A stretch of 64,000 nt of DNA from Methylobacterium sp. FF17 (GCF_025813715.1 NZ_CP107532.1:4994001-5058000); one strand, 5' to 3'; counted from the stretch's first letter, positions 1-9,136 are shown. Notes: generated by a model from the letters alone, not told the origin. Numbers and translations: made by a program.

Positions 1-1130
1 TCGGAGAGCGTCGCGCGGGTCCCGGCCAGCTCGAACAGGGTGTTGGCGGCGGCGAGCGCCACCTCGGTGGTGAGTACCTTCGCCTCGGCCACCGCGAGTT
101 GCGCGGCCGCGACCGTGTCGGCATCCGGGGCCACCACGGCGGTATCGATGGCGAGCCCCGCCCGGTCGAGGAGCGCTTCCGCCGCGTGCAGCCGGATCGT
201 CAGGTCTCCGACGATCCGGATGGTGTGGGGGTCGTCGGAGGCGCGCTCCAGGCCGCTGTCGATCCAGGGCCGGGACTTGGTGCGCACGAACGCGATGGTC
301 TCGGCCAGCGCCGCCCGGGCGATGCCCGCATCCACCGCGGCCTGGATGATCTGGAAGATCGCCCCGTCGGCGCTCGGGCGCGCGTAGCCCTTCCAGGCCG
401 GCACCAGATGGGTCTTCGGCACGCGCACGTCCGCGATCTCGACGGTGCCGCTCGCGGTGGTGCGCTGGCCGAAGCTCGACCAGTCGTCGATCACGGTCAG
501 GCCGGGGGCGTCGCGCTCCGCGATGGCGTACCAGGGCCGGCCCTCGCCATCGAGGGCGACGATGGGGACGAGGTGCGCCAGCAGCGCGCCGGTGGCGTAG
601 AACTTGGTGCCCCGCACCACCACGTGGTCGCCGTCCTCCACGAAGGCCGTCCGGAAATCGGCCGCCCGCGGTGTGCCGATCTCCGAGAACGCATTGCCGA
701 AGCGGGTGCCGGCGAGCACGAGGCCGAACAGCAGGGCCTTCTGCTCCGTGTCCGAGACCGTGTCGATGGCGGCGACGATGCCGAGGTGGTTCTGGGCGAT
801 CTGACCGATGGAGGGGTCGGCCGCCGAGATGATGGCGATCACCTGGGCCAGGGTGCGGTAGGAGACCCCCGGCCCGCCATGGACCTTCGGGACGTTGATC
901 GACCAGAGGCCGCTCTGCGAGAATGCGTCGAGTTCGGCGTGCGGACGGCGCCCGGTGCGGTCGCGCTCGGAGGCTCCGACCTGGAACGCCGCCGCGAGGC
1001 GTTTCGCGATCTCCAGCGCTTCCGCATCGTCCCGGACGACGTGCGCCGGGTCGGACGGCCGGGCGGGGCCGGGCGCCCCGGTCGGCAGGTGGAAGGCATC
1101 GCGCGCGCCGGCGCTGATGGCGATGGTCAT
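1..1130 (-). CDS. sfnB: SfnB-family acyl-CoA-dehydrogenase-like oxidoreductase (3' end cut by window)
   Basis: The reverse strand reads an open frame from an ATG at 1130 to the window edge with no stop, about 376 residues. It has the acyl-CoA dehydrogenase fold layout of the SfnB/DszC group: an N-terminal helical region ending in 'GLWSINVPKVHGGPG', a middle beta domain with 'GTKFYATGALLAHLVPIVAL', and a C-terminal helical part with 'AAANTLFELAGTRATLS', which is the group's flavin-site signature. A GGAG ribosome-binding site sits about 8 bases before the ATG. It starts 34 bp after the stop of the sfnG-like gene on the same strand, so the two are probably co-transcribed. Known role of the group: flavin-dependent steps of organosulfur scavenging during sulfate limitation; the exact reaction of SfnB is not settled. 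Identity is strong, substrate is inferred. Confidence 0.85.
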   Translation of the reverse strand, partial: MTIAISAGARDAFHLPTGAPGPARPSDPAHVVRDDAEALEIAKRLAAAFQVGASERDRTGRRPHAELDAFSQSGLWSINVPKVHGGPGVSYRTLAQVIAIISAADPSIGQIAQNHLGIVAAIDTVSDTEQKALLFGLVLAGTRFGNAFSEIGTPRAADFRTAFVEDGDHVVVRGTKFYATGALLAHLVPIVALDGEGRPWYAIAERDAPGLTVIDDWSSFGQRTTASGTVEIADVRVPKTHLVPAWKGYARPSADGAIFQIIQAAVDAGIARAALAETIAFVRTKSRPWIDSGLERASDDPHTIRIVGDLTIRLHAAEALLDRAGLAIDTAVVAPDADTVAAAQLAVAEAKVLTTEVALAAANTLFELAGTRATLS

Positions 1131-1164
1131 GGGCTCACTCCCTGCGGTCGGATGACGGAACGGC

Positions 1165-2280
1165 TCAGGCGGCCTCGGCCCGCTGGCGGCGTGCGGCCTC
1201 CAGCGCCCGAACCCGGGGAATGACGTGTTCCCCGAAATACGCGACCTCCTCCTGGAAGTGCAGGAAGGCGAGGAGCGCGAGGTCCACGCCGACATCCTTC
1301 AGGGCCACGATGCGCTCGGCGATCTGGTCCGGCGTGCCGATGAGGTTGGTCTTGAAGCCGTCATTGTACTGGACGAGGTCCTCGAAGCTCGATTTCGCCC
1401 AATTGCCTTCCCCTTCCGGCGAGGCCTTGCCGGCGTTCTTCGCCTCGTGGCCGAAGGCCTTCACGGCTTCAGGATCGGCGTGGTCGATGATGTCCTGCAG
1501 GACGGCACGGGCTTCCGCCTCCGTCTCACGGGCGATGACGAAGGCGTTGACGCCGACCTTCACGGAATGCCCGTTGGCGCGCGCCTTGGCCTGGATGTCG
1601 TCCACCTGGGCCGCGATGCCCTCGGGCGTGTTGCCGTTGGTGAAGTACCAGTCGGACACCCGCGCGGCCATGTCCCGCGCCGCCCGCGAGGAGCCACCCT
1701 GGAAGACCTCCGGCTGCGGGTCGGCCGGCTTCGGCTTCAGGGTGTAGTTGGTGAAGCGGTAGAAATCGCCCCGGAAGGTGAAGGCGTCCTGGGTCCAGAT
1801 CCCCCGCAGGGCGCGGATGAACTCCTCCGAGCGGCGGTAGCGCTCGTCATGGTCGAGCCAGGGCTCGCCGATGGCGCGGAACTCGCCCGAGAACCAGCCC
1901 GAGACCACGTTGACGGCGATGCGCCCCTCCGTGAGCTGGCTGATCGTGGCGATCTGCTTGGCGGCGAGCGTCGGGTTCCAGGGACCGGGCAGCAGCGCCG
2001 CGATGACCTTGAGCTTGGAGGTCGCGGCCAGCAGCGCGTGGCTGAAGGCGACGGATTCGTGCTGGTACTCGGCGCCGTAGCCGGCGGTGAAGCGGATCTG
2101 CGTCAGGGCGTAGTCGAACCCGGCTGCTTCCGCGATCTGCGCCAGGCGGCGATTGTAGGGCGCGTCCCAGCTCGTGCGCTGGGGGATCTTGCTGATGACG
2201 AGGCCACCCGAGACGTTGGGCACCCAGTAGGCGAACCGGATCGGATCGCTGCGGTCGCGGTGTGACGGCGGAAAGCCCAT
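1165..2280 (-). CDS. sfnG: FMNH2-dependent dimethylsulfone monooxygenase SfnG
   Basis: Encodes 371 residues of the bacterial-luciferase-like monooxygenase fold. The product matches SfnG: 'IRFAYWVPNVSGGLVISKIP' near the N terminus, then 'RFTAGYGAEYQHESVAFSHA', 'GRIAVNVVSGWFSGEFRAIG' and 'EVFQGGSSRAARDMAARVSD'. SfnG oxidises dimethylsulfone to methanesulfinate and formaldehyde using FMNH2 supplied by a separate reductase (established for Pseudomonas). I chose the ATG at 2280 because GAGGG precedes it; an in-frame ATG at 2292 and longer forms are possible but are outside the usual family length. It is first in an operon with the sfnB-like gene. No sigma-54 -24/-12 motif of the kind used by Pseudomonas sfn operons was visible upstream. 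In a methylotroph the released formaldehyde could also feed C1 metabolism, which is inference. Confidence 0.9.
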   Translation of the reverse strand: MGFPPSHRDRSDPIRFAYWVPNVSGGLVISKIPQRTSWDAPYNRRLAQIAEAAGFDYALTQIRFTAGYGAEYQHESVAFSHALLAATSKLKVIAALLPGPWNPTLAAKQIATISQLTEGRIAVNVVSGWFSGEFRAIGEPWLDHDERYRRSEEFIRALRGIWTQDAFTFRGDFYRFTNYTLKPKPADPQPEVFQGGSSRAARDMAARVSDWYFTNGNTPEGIAAQVDDIQAKARANGHSVKVGVNAFVIARETEAEARAVLQDIIDHADPEAVKAFGHEAKNAGKASPEGEGNWAKSSFEDLVQYNDGFKTNLIGTPDQIAERIVALKDVGVDLALLAFLHFQEEVAYFGEHVIPRVRALEAARRQRAEAA

Positions 2281-2684
2281 GGTGACCCTCATGCGTTCGG
2301 ACGGGACGCCAGGGAATGGCATCCCAGGATTTCGGGTTGAGCGATGGAAGACAGGTCGATGCGCAATCACGGCCACGTGATTTTCGTGCGTCGACTGGGT
2401 GTTTGCTTCGGCTTCTCAAGTCCACGCCAGGATTGCGCGGACGGCTGCCGACGTCAAAGGAAGCAAACGGCTTTTTTCGGCGCGATCGGGAAAGCCTCTT
2501 CTCCGTTTCGGGCGCACAACCGAAGGTTCGCCGCACCGCGCCGGAGCGTTCCCGTCGGCCCGGTCCGGTCGGGGCCTCCCGGCATCGCGGCGCCTCACGG
2601 GTCCGGTGCTTGAGCCTCGCGATAGGCTCCATGCGGAAACCGGGCCCGCCGCGCATGGGACGTCGGAGCATAGTCCATCACGAA

Positions 2685-2748
2685 TGCAGATCAGGCATCG
2701 TCAGCATTCTTAATAGGCAGAGAGATGCTGATAAGGTGGGCATCTGCA
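2685..2748. repeat. Two concentric inverted repeats
   Basis: TGCAGAT (2685-2691) pairs with ATCTGCA (2742-2748), and inside it TCAGCAT (2701-2707) pairs with ATGCTGA (2725-2731). Both dyads share a centre at about 2716. The arrangement could be a cooperative operator or a structured RNA; nothing else identifies it. Confidence 0.45.
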
Positions 2749-2809
2749 CCAAATCGTTGATCTCGGGAAATTGTGAAAAGAAATGGAGTTGTCTGGCGAA
2801 ACTCGGTGT

Positions 2810-2826
2810 TTAAGGACGCGTTAACC
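2810..2826 (+). promoter_or_regulatory. CtrA box, perfect TTAA-N7-TTAACC
   Basis: TTAA (2810-2813), seven bases, then TTAACC (2821-2826) matches the full alphaproteobacterial CtrA binding consensus. It lies 95 bp before the receiver-like gene at 2921. TTAA is rare in this GC-rich window and I found no second full-length match. A ctrA gene is present at 37959-38660. Confidence 0.65.
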
Positions 2827-2920
2827 GCTCGATTCCTACGATCGGGATCTCGTCCATCTGCGAATCGTTGCTCACCCGAAAGCCGAAGCATTCGACATCG
2901 GTTCACACAGGAACACCGTC

Positions 2921-3337
2921 ATGCTTGTTGCGTCCCCACAGCCCCTCGTGGTCCTCCTCGCCGGGGACGAGTTGACCCGCTCCATCACGACGAGTTGCCT
3001 AGAAATGTCAGGCTTCAACGTGCTGGGCGCACGCACCGCCGGCGAGGTCGAGGCCCTGCTGCTGGCCCAGACCGGCGGGCGCCGGGTGGACGTGCTCGTG
3101 ACCGATGCCGACGTGCGCGATACGGTGGACGGGCTCTCCCTCGCCGCCGTCGCGCGCTGCCTCGATCCCACGGTGGGCGTGGTCTGCACCGCCCGCTCCC
3201 CCCGTCGCCTCGATCCGGAGGCGATGGTGCCGGGTGCGCTCTGCCTGCGCACGCCCTATCACGGGCACCAGCTCGTCGCCCTCCTCGGCGAACTGCTGGC
3301 GCCGGTCCAAGGCGACCTCGACCGCGCGGCTGCCTGA
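2921..3337 (+). CDS. Degenerate response-regulator receiver domain protein
   Basis: 138 residues, a single CheY-like receiver fold and no output domain. 'PLVVLLAGDEL' is the first strand and acidic pocket, 'VDVLVTDADV' places a phospho-acceptor-like Asp at residue 62, and 'VGVVCTARS' gives the Thr switch position (T90). The family's conserved Lys before the beta-5 Pro is missing: the sequence reads CLRTPY around 109-113. The acidic pocket is also reduced. Such changes usually mean phosphorylation-independent or altered signalling. The gene is alone, divergent from sfnG, and preceded by a perfect CtrA box at 2810-2826, suggesting cell-cycle control. Partner and function are unknown. Confidence 0.75.
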   Translation: MLVASPQPLVVLLAGDELTRSITTSCLEMSGFNVLGARTAGEVEALLLAQTGGRRVDVLVTDADVRDTVDGLSLAAVARCLDPTVGVVCTARSPRRLDPEAMVPGALCLRTPYHGHQLVALLGELLAPVQGDLDRAAA

Positions 3338-3472
3338 GCCCGCCTCGCTTCGGTGGCCTTTCGCACGGACGGATCGGCGCGTCCGACCTAGGGTGTCTCC
3401 GGCCGGCACGGCGGGGTACGGCCGATGCCCCCGTCGCCCGGGGGCGCGTCGCGTGCGGGCTTCGCGCTCGGA

Positions 3473-3508
3473 CGGACCTTCAAGTTCGAACGGACCTCCG
3501 AGTTCGAA
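3473..3508. repeat. Tandem 18-bp repeat, two copies, before sdaA
   Basis: Two adjacent 18-bp units (3473-3490 and 3491-3508) of the form CGGACCTYCRAGTTCGAA, each ending in the palindrome TTCGAA. The array ends 16 bp before the sdaA start codon. It may be a slippage product or a paired regulator site. Confidence 0.6.
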
Positions 3509-3524
3509 CAGCACACGGACCGCG

Positions 3525-4877
<1,353 letters not shown>

Positions 4878-4954
4878 GTGCGGCGGCTCCCGATCCGAAG
4901 GGGGTTCCGGGACAGACCTGCGACGATCCCGTCGATGACGCGGCGACGGTTCAT

Positions 4955-4979
4955 GGAACGGGATCGGCCCCATGGGATT
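4955..4979 (+). promoter_or_regulatory. Candidate EcfG promoter (GGAAC-N18-TT)
   Basis: GGAAC at 4955-4959 and TT at 4978-4979 fit the GGAAC-N18/19-TT pattern of EcfG/RpoE2 promoters. It is 76 bp before the phospholipase-like gene. A single short match like this can occur by chance. Confidence 0.3.
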
Positions 4980-5055
4980 GTCTGGGCCGAGGGGACCAAC
5001 CGGACGGCGGATGCTGCCAGTGCCCGATCTGCCGTTCTTCGTTCAGGACACGCCC

Positions 5056-5436
5056 ATGAGTCTCTTTCCACGGCGCGCCGGTCTCGCGGTCGCCCTGTCG
5101 CTCGCCGGTATCGTCGGCGCCTCCGCCCAGACGGAGGGACTTCCGCAGACGCCGCGCCCCGCCCTGCTCGTCCACGGGCATTATTGTGGCCCCGGCAACG
5201 ACGGCATGGATGTCGCCCCGGTCGACGCCCTCGATGCCGCCTGCCGCAAGCACGATGCCTGCACGCCGGATGGCGGCCTGCCTGCCTGCGGCTGCAACCG
5301 GACCCTGAAGCAGGATGCCGCTCGGCTCGCGGCGAGCCCGCGCGTCCCGGAAGAGGAGCGCGCCATGGCGGGCCTCGTGGCCCAGGCGACCGACCTGATG
5401 CTCTGCACCGACGACGTGGCCGGCCTCGCACAATAA
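5056..5436 (+). CDS. Secreted phospholipase A2-like protein
   Basis: 126 residues. A signal peptide (MSLFPRRAGLAVALSLAGIV, cleavage near residue 25) predicts export. The mature part carries 'YCGPGN', a Ca-loop-like stretch, followed by 'ALDAACRKHDAC', the phospholipase A2 catalytic signature in which His-Asp of C-x3-HD-x-C form the active-site pair, and then 'CGCN'. Six or more cysteines suggest disulphides in the periplasm. The family hydrolyses the sn-2 ester of phospholipids. The ATG at 5056 has AGGA seven bases upstream; the longer in-frame start lacks one. It ends 44 bp from the convergent transglycosylase gene, with a shared palindromic terminator. Enzymatic activity is inferred from the motif only. 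Confidence 0.75.
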   Translation: MSLFPRRAGLAVALSLAGIVGASAQTEGLPQTPRPALLVHGHYCGPGNDGMDVAPVDALDAACRKHDACTPDGGLPACGCNRTLKQDAARLAASPRVPEEERAMAGLVAQATDLMLCTDDVAGLAQ

Positions 5437-5448
5437 CCGCCCGGGCGT

Positions 5449-5470
5449 GGGGACCGGCGCGCCGGTCCCC
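5449..5470. terminator. Perfect 22-bp palindrome between convergent genes
   Basis: GGGGACCGGC (5449-5458) and its complement (5461-5470) form a perfect palindrome. The pairing can be continued imperfectly outward to ACAATAA / TTATTGT, which include both stop codons. It would act as a bidirectional terminator, though there is no T tract. Confidence 0.6.
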
Positions 5471-5480
5471 GTCGGGAGGC

Positions 5481-6278
5481 TTATTGTCCGTCGATGCGCT
5501 GGCCGAGCAGGGCGATGGCGCGCTGGTAGACCGAGGCGGCGTTCCAGCCCTGGATCGCCGCGAAGTTCGGCTCGCCGGGCTGGTAGCCCGCGCCCGCCCG
5601 CCAGCCGTGACCCTTCAGGAAGTTCGCCGTGGAGTTCAGGGCGTTGCTCGAATTGTCGAGGCTGCCGCCGACCCCGTAGGTCAAGACGTTCCGGGGCAGG
5701 AACTGGGTGTGGCCGACCTCGCCGTGGGCGGCACCCCGCGTGTTCGCGTTGAGGACGCCGCGATCCACCAGGGTGAGGGCCGCGTAGAGCTGGTCGGTGA
5801 AGTAGGCCGAGCGCCGGCAATCATAGGCGAGGGTCGCCACGGCCGAGAGGGTGTTCACGTTGCCCTTCACCGCACCGAAGCCCGTCTCCATACCCCAGAT
5901 CGCCAGGAGGGGGCCGGGCGGCACGCCGTAGCGCTGCTCGATCGCATCGAACAGGGCCGCGTTCTGGGCCTTCAGGGCCCGGCCGCGCGACACGATCGTG
6001 TTGCCGCCGCGCTTGGCGAGGAACTGGTCGAGGGAGAGCTTGAAGCTCTTCTGGCCCCGATCCGCCGAAATGGTCGCGGTCGAATAGGAGGTGCCCATCA
6101 GGGTCGCGAGGCTGGCGGCACTCGCCTTGCCCCGTGCCTCCTCGGCGAAATCCTGCTTCCAGGCTTCGAAGCCGGCGGCGGAATTGCCGCATTGCGCCGC
6201 CTGCGCCCCGCCCGTCAGGCTGGCCAGCGCCACGAAGGCCGCCGCGACCCACGGCGTCCGTTTCCCACTGCCGATCAT
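5481..6278 (-). CDS. Lytic murein transglycosylase, MltB family
   Basis: 265 residues with a cleavable signal peptide (about 1-28, ending 'GGAQA'). It is a membrane-less MltB/SLT_2 domain enzyme that cleaves the glycan of peptidoglycan with formation of 1,6-anhydromuramic ends. 'GPLLAIWGMETGFGAVKGN' carries the catalytic Glu131, and 'GEVGHTQFLPRNVLTYGV' is the second family signature. The catalytic domain fills the mature chain and there is no peptidoglycan-binding module, unlike the second MltB-type protein encoded 0.9 kb away (7206-8459). No lipobox cysteine is seen at the cleavage site, so it should be soluble in the periplasm. Convergent with the phospholipase-like gene. Confidence 0.9.
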   Translation of the reverse strand: MIGSGKRTPWVAAAFVALASLTGGAQAAQCGNSAAGFEAWKQDFAEEARGKASAASLATLMGTSYSTATISADRGQKSFKLSLDQFLAKRGGNTIVSRGRALKAQNAALFDAIEQRYGVPPGPLLAIWGMETGFGAVKGNVNTLSAVATLAYDCRRSAYFTDQLYAALTLVDRGVLNANTRGAAHGEVGHTQFLPRNVLTYGVGGSLDNSSNALNSTANFLKGHGWRAGAGYQPGEPNFAAIQGWNAASVYQRAIALLGQRIDGQ

Positions 6279-6499
6279 TCCAGAACTCCTTGAGCATGCC
6301 GCGACGCTCGGTGTCGCCGCATGGACCGATCCCTGCCCCTTGGCCGGACCAAGGCTACAAACGGGGGGTTAAGTCGAGCCTCTTTGCGGCAAATTTGGTC
6401 ACGCTTCGGTGTCTCGTCCCAGCCGGAGCGCAATGGGTCAACGAGCGTGTCTTCGCTGCACCCGGCCCGCCGCGTGCAGTTGATCCCGGGATACAGCCA

Positions 6500-6541
6500 C
6501 GCATGTCCCGAGTTGAAGCACGTATGTCCCGTTTCGAAACA
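6500..6541. repeat. Imperfect 21-bp tandem repeat, two copies
   Basis: Units at 6500-6520 and 6521-6541 agree at 16 of 21 positions (core CATGTCCCG..TTGAA / TATGTCCCG..TCGAA). They cover the start of the small membrane-protein frame and each offers an in-frame ATG. Confidence 0.45.
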
Positions 6542-6661
6542 TTCCGTGCACGATCGAGCCGGCGGCCGGCCCTGGCGCTGGTCCTGGCGCTGTGCGCGAC
6601 GGCGGTTCTGCTCTGGGTGCCGATCCTGGCCCTCAACCAGGGACCGGTCTGGTTCTGGTGA
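6524..6661 (+). CDS. Possible small single-span membrane protein
   Basis: A 45-residue frame starting at ATG 6524: a basic, Arg-rich head (residues 1-14) and one hydrophobic segment 'ALALVLALCATAVLLWVPIL' (about 16-35), with a short 'NQGPVWFW' tail. The basic-then-hydrophobic order predicts an inner-membrane anchor with the tail outside. An in-frame ATG at 6503 lies in the preceding copy of a 21-bp repeat and would add seven residues. No convincing ribosome-binding site is seen. It ends 4 bp from the end of the convergent membrane-protein gene. Treated as a plausible but unproven gene of unknown function. Confidence 0.35.
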   Translation: MSRFETFRARSSRRPALALVLALCATAVLLWVPILALNQGPVWFW

Positions 6662-6665
6662 GCCC

Positions 6666-6905
6666 TCATTTCTCCTTGTCGGGACTGGCGCGCATGCGCA
6701 GGTAGGCGCCGACGAGGTAGCCCGCCTGCAGGGCGGTGAGATGGGCAAAGAACACCAGGACGCCCACGACCGATACCTCCGCGCGGATCACCCAGACCGT
6801 GGCCGAGAGGAGCAGCACGAGGGCTGACAAGCCGAATGCGATGAGGACGTGGCTGTAGAAGCCGATGAGCCCGCCGCCGACGAACAGGATAAGGGCGATC
6901 AGCAT
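6666..6905 (-). CDS. Small multi-span inner-membrane protein, unknown function
   Basis: 79 residues with three hydrophobic stretches: about 2-24 ('LIALILFVGGGLIGFYSHVL'), 27-41 ('LVLLLSATVWVI' region), and 45-68 ('VVGVLVFFAHLTALQAGYLV'), ending in a charged tail 'RMRASPDKEK' that should lie in the cytoplasm. No family was recognised. The ATG at 6905 is used because the hydrophobic N terminus starts there; the sequence before it lacks a clear Shine-Dalgarno match. A 17-bp tandem repeat (6979-7029) lies upstream. Confidence 0.6.
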   Translation of the reverse strand: MLIALILFVGGGLIGFYSHVLIAFGLSALVLLLSATVWVIRAEVSVVGVLVFFAHLTALQAGYLVGAYLRMRASPDKEK

Positions 6906-6978
6906 CGGGGAGGCTTCTCGCGCTGGGACACCGCGGCATCGGGTGCGATGGTCATGCCCTCTGATCCCTGGCTTTCCA

Positions 6979-7029
6979 AGACGTTCGGCATTCCGAGACG
7001 TTCGACTTGTGAAGACATTCGACTTCCGA
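6979..7029. repeat. 17-bp tandem repeat, three copies
   Basis: Units at 6979-6995, 6996-7012 and 7013-7029 share the core AGACRTTCGRC/ATT. They sit 74 bp upstream of the small membrane-protein gene on the minus strand, in non-coding DNA. Confidence 0.6.
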
Positions 7030-7205
7030 AGGCATGCAGCTCTCGGAGAATCCCAGGTTCCCCGGACCCTGCTTCCGGCGCTCCGTCCATGGCAAGACGC
7101 GGACCTTAGCGGCGCAAGAGGCAAGGATTGGTTGACGCGGCCGGGGCGGATCCCCGAGCGTGATCCCGCATCGCCCCGCGAGCGCCGGACGAAAGGACGA
7201 ACCGC

Positions 7206-8459
7206 ATGCGCCGTCGCCCCCTCGGCCTGACCGCCAGCCTTCTGACCGCCGGATACCTGGCCCTCGGCGTAGCGGCACGGGCCGAGCCCGCCGACCCCGT
7301 GGCGGCGCCCCCGGTCGCGTCCGGCTGCCCCGGCGACATCGCCCGCGAGGCTCGGGCGCGCGGCGTCCCCGAGGCCGTCGCGGGCCGGCTCTCGGAGCTC
7401 GCCCCCGATCCCGAGGTCGTCGCGGCGACGCAGAACCAGGCGGAGTTCGTCAAGCCGATCTGGGCCTACCTCGACGCCAACCTCACCGAGGCGCGCATCG
7501 AGGCCGGGCGCGCCAAGCTGCAGGCGTTGGCTCCGACCCTCGCGGCGATCGAGGCGCGCTACGGCGTCGACCGGCACGTTCTCGTGGCGTTCTGGGGCGT
7601 CGAATCGACCTACGGCAGCGTGCTCGACGATCCCGGCATCGTCCGTCCCGTGCTGCGCTCCCTGGCGACCCTCGCCTGCGCGGGCACGCCCCGCGCGCCC
7701 TACTGGCGGAGCGAACTGGTGGCGGCGCTGGAGATCCTGGCCCAGGACCGGCCGCCGGCCGAGCCGCTCACCGGGTCCTGGGCCGGCGCCATGGGGCATA
7801 CGCAGTTCATGCCCACCGTCTACCAGGCCTACGCGGTGGATTTCGACGGCGACAGCCGGCGGGACATCTGGACCTCGGTGCCCGACGCCCTCGCCTCCAC
7901 GGCGAACTACCTGCGGGCGATGGGGTGGCGCCCGGGCGAGCGCTGGGGCAGCGAGGCGCGCCTGCCCGAAGGCTTCGACTACGCGCTGGCCGACGAGGGT
8001 ACGGAGCGCACCTTCGCCGAATGGCGCGCCCTCGGGGTGGAACCGCTGAACGAAGGGGCGGCGAACGGAGCGGCCACGGACCCGTTCGCGCGCGCGACCC
8101 TGATCGTCCCCGCCGGGGCGCGGGGGCCCGCCTTCCTGCTCCAGCCGAACTTCCGGATGATCCTGCGCTACAACACGGCCCTGGCCTACGCGCTCACGGT
8201 GGGCCACCTGTCCGACCGCCTGCGCGGTGCCCCGGCCTTCGCACGGGACTGGCCGCGCGCGGATGCCATGCCCAGCGCGGAGGCGCTCAAGGGGCTCCAG
8301 GCCCGTCTCACGGAACTCGGCTTCCCGGCGGGCGGCGCCGACGGCAAGCCGGGGCCTCGCACGCGCGCGGCCATCCGGGCCTATCAGGCCGCCCGGAGCC
8401 TGACGCCGGACGGCTACGCGGACGCGGCCCTGATGGAGCGGATCAGGGCCGAGCCTTGA
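7206..8459 (+). CDS. Lytic murein transglycosylase with C-terminal peptidoglycan-binding domain
   Basis: 417 residues. A signal peptide (1-26, ending 'GVAARA') is followed by an MltB/SLT_2 catalytic domain (about 40-335) with 'HVLVAFWGVESTYGSV' carrying catalytic Glu133, 'AGAMGHTQFMPTVYQAYAVD' and 'DIWTSVPDALASTANYLRAM'. A PG_binding_1 module follows (about 350-415: 'LQARLTELGFPAGGADGKPG', 'TRAAIRAYQAARSLTPDGY'). The enzyme cleaves peptidoglycan glycan strands in the periplasm. GAAAGGA lies before the ATG. This is the longer of two MltB-type enzymes in the region; the binding module probably gives it a different site of action. The next gene starts 40 bp downstream on the same strand. Confidence 0.92.
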   Translation: MRRRPLGLTASLLTAGYLALGVAARAEPADPVAAPPVASGCPGDIAREARARGVPEAVAGRLSELAPDPEVVAATQNQAEFVKPIWAYLDANLTEARIEAGRAKLQALAPTLAAIEARYGVDRHVLVAFWGVESTYGSVLDDPGIVRPVLRSLATLACAGTPRAPYWRSELVAALEILAQDRPPAEPLTGSWAGAMGHTQFMPTVYQAYAVDFDGDSRRDIWTSVPDALASTANYLRAMGWRPGERWGSEARLPEGFDYALADEGTERTFAEWRALGVEPLNEGAANGAATDPFARATLIVPAGARGPAFLLQPNFRMILRYNTALAYALTVGHLSDRLRGAPAFARDWPRADAMPSAEALKGLQARLTELGFPAGGADGKPGPRTRAAIRAYQAARSLTPDGYADAALMERIRAEP

Positions 8460-8499
8460 GGAACCCCCGCCATCCGATCACCCGGAGGACGCAGCCAAG

Positions 8500-8988
8500 A
8501 TGAACCCGTCTCCCACCGTGGGGCTCGATCGCGCCCGCGACCCCGCCTTCTTCGAACTCCTGGCGGACAGCCATGCCCGCGTCGTCGGCCGGCAGCTGAC
8601 GCCGGTGCCCCGGGACGCGGCCTGGGCCTATGCGGAGGCCCCCTTCGCCCTTCTGGCCCACGATGGCGGCGCCGACCCGTGCTTCACCTACGCCAACCGG
8701 ACGGCGCAGGCCTGCTTCGAATATGCCTGGGACGAGATCGTCGGCCTGCCCTCGCGCTTCTCCGCCGAGGCGCCGGAGCGGGCCGCGCGCCAGGCCCTCC
8801 TCGACGCGGTCACCCGCGACGGCTTCGCGTGCGGCTATCGCGGCGTCCGGATCGCGAAGTCGGGCCGCCGCTTCTGGATCGAGGACGGCGTGGTCTGGCA
8901 GCTTCGCCGCCCGGACGGGTCGGTCGCTGGCCAGGCGGCGACCTTCTCCGCCTGGCGCGATGTCTCCGCCAGCCCACGCGGCGCCTGA
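8500..8988 (+). CDS. MEKHLA-domain (PAS-like) protein
   Basis: 162 residues. Most of the chain (about 10-155) is a MEKHLA domain, a PAS-like sensor fold: 'ALLAHDGGADPCFTYANRTA', 'CFEYAWDEIVGLPSRFSAE', 'RFWIEDGVVWQLRRPDGSVA'. No enzymatic or DNA-binding module is attached. MEKHLA proteins are found alone in many alphaproteobacteria and at the C terminus of plant HD-ZIP III factors; the ligand is not known. It begins 40 bp after the transglycosylase gene on the same strand and could be co-transcribed. No export signal, so cytoplasmic. Confidence 0.85.
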   Translation: MNPSPTVGLDRARDPAFFELLADSHARVVGRQLTPVPRDAAWAYAEAPFALLAHDGGADPCFTYANRTAQACFEYAWDEIVGLPSRFSAEAPERAARQALLDAVTRDGFACGYRGVRIAKSGRRFWIEDGVVWQLRRPDGSVAGQAATFSAWRDVSASPRGA

Positions 8989-9136
8989 GTCGCGCCGAAA
9001 TCCGCTCTCCCAGGGATTGCTCGGATTCAGCATGACAAATCACCGGCGCAGACACCTCCCGGCTTCGTGATCGCTGGACGCGTCGAGACGGCGCGCGGAT
9101 ACTGGCGACAACAACAAAGTCCATCGGGAGGACGAG

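Larger units (their letters stand above)
2281..2920. other. Intergenic region between divergent sfnG and receiver-like gene
   Basis: 640 bp with no supported gene. Open frames here have no recognisable domain and no ribosome-binding site. The half near 2700-2830 is clearly more AT-rich than the flanks and holds a nested inverted repeat (2685-2748) and a CtrA box (2810-2826). It should contain the promoters of both divergent genes. Confidence 0.7.

Noticed and set aside
99..1223. Plus-strand frame of 374 codons opposite sfnB
   Set aside because: The minus strand encodes a clear acyl-CoA-dehydrogenase-like protein; the plus frame has no family match.
2281..2600. Sigma-54 promoter for sfnG
   Set aside because: Looked for GG-N10-GC elements as in Pseudomonas sfn operons on the minus strand; none found.
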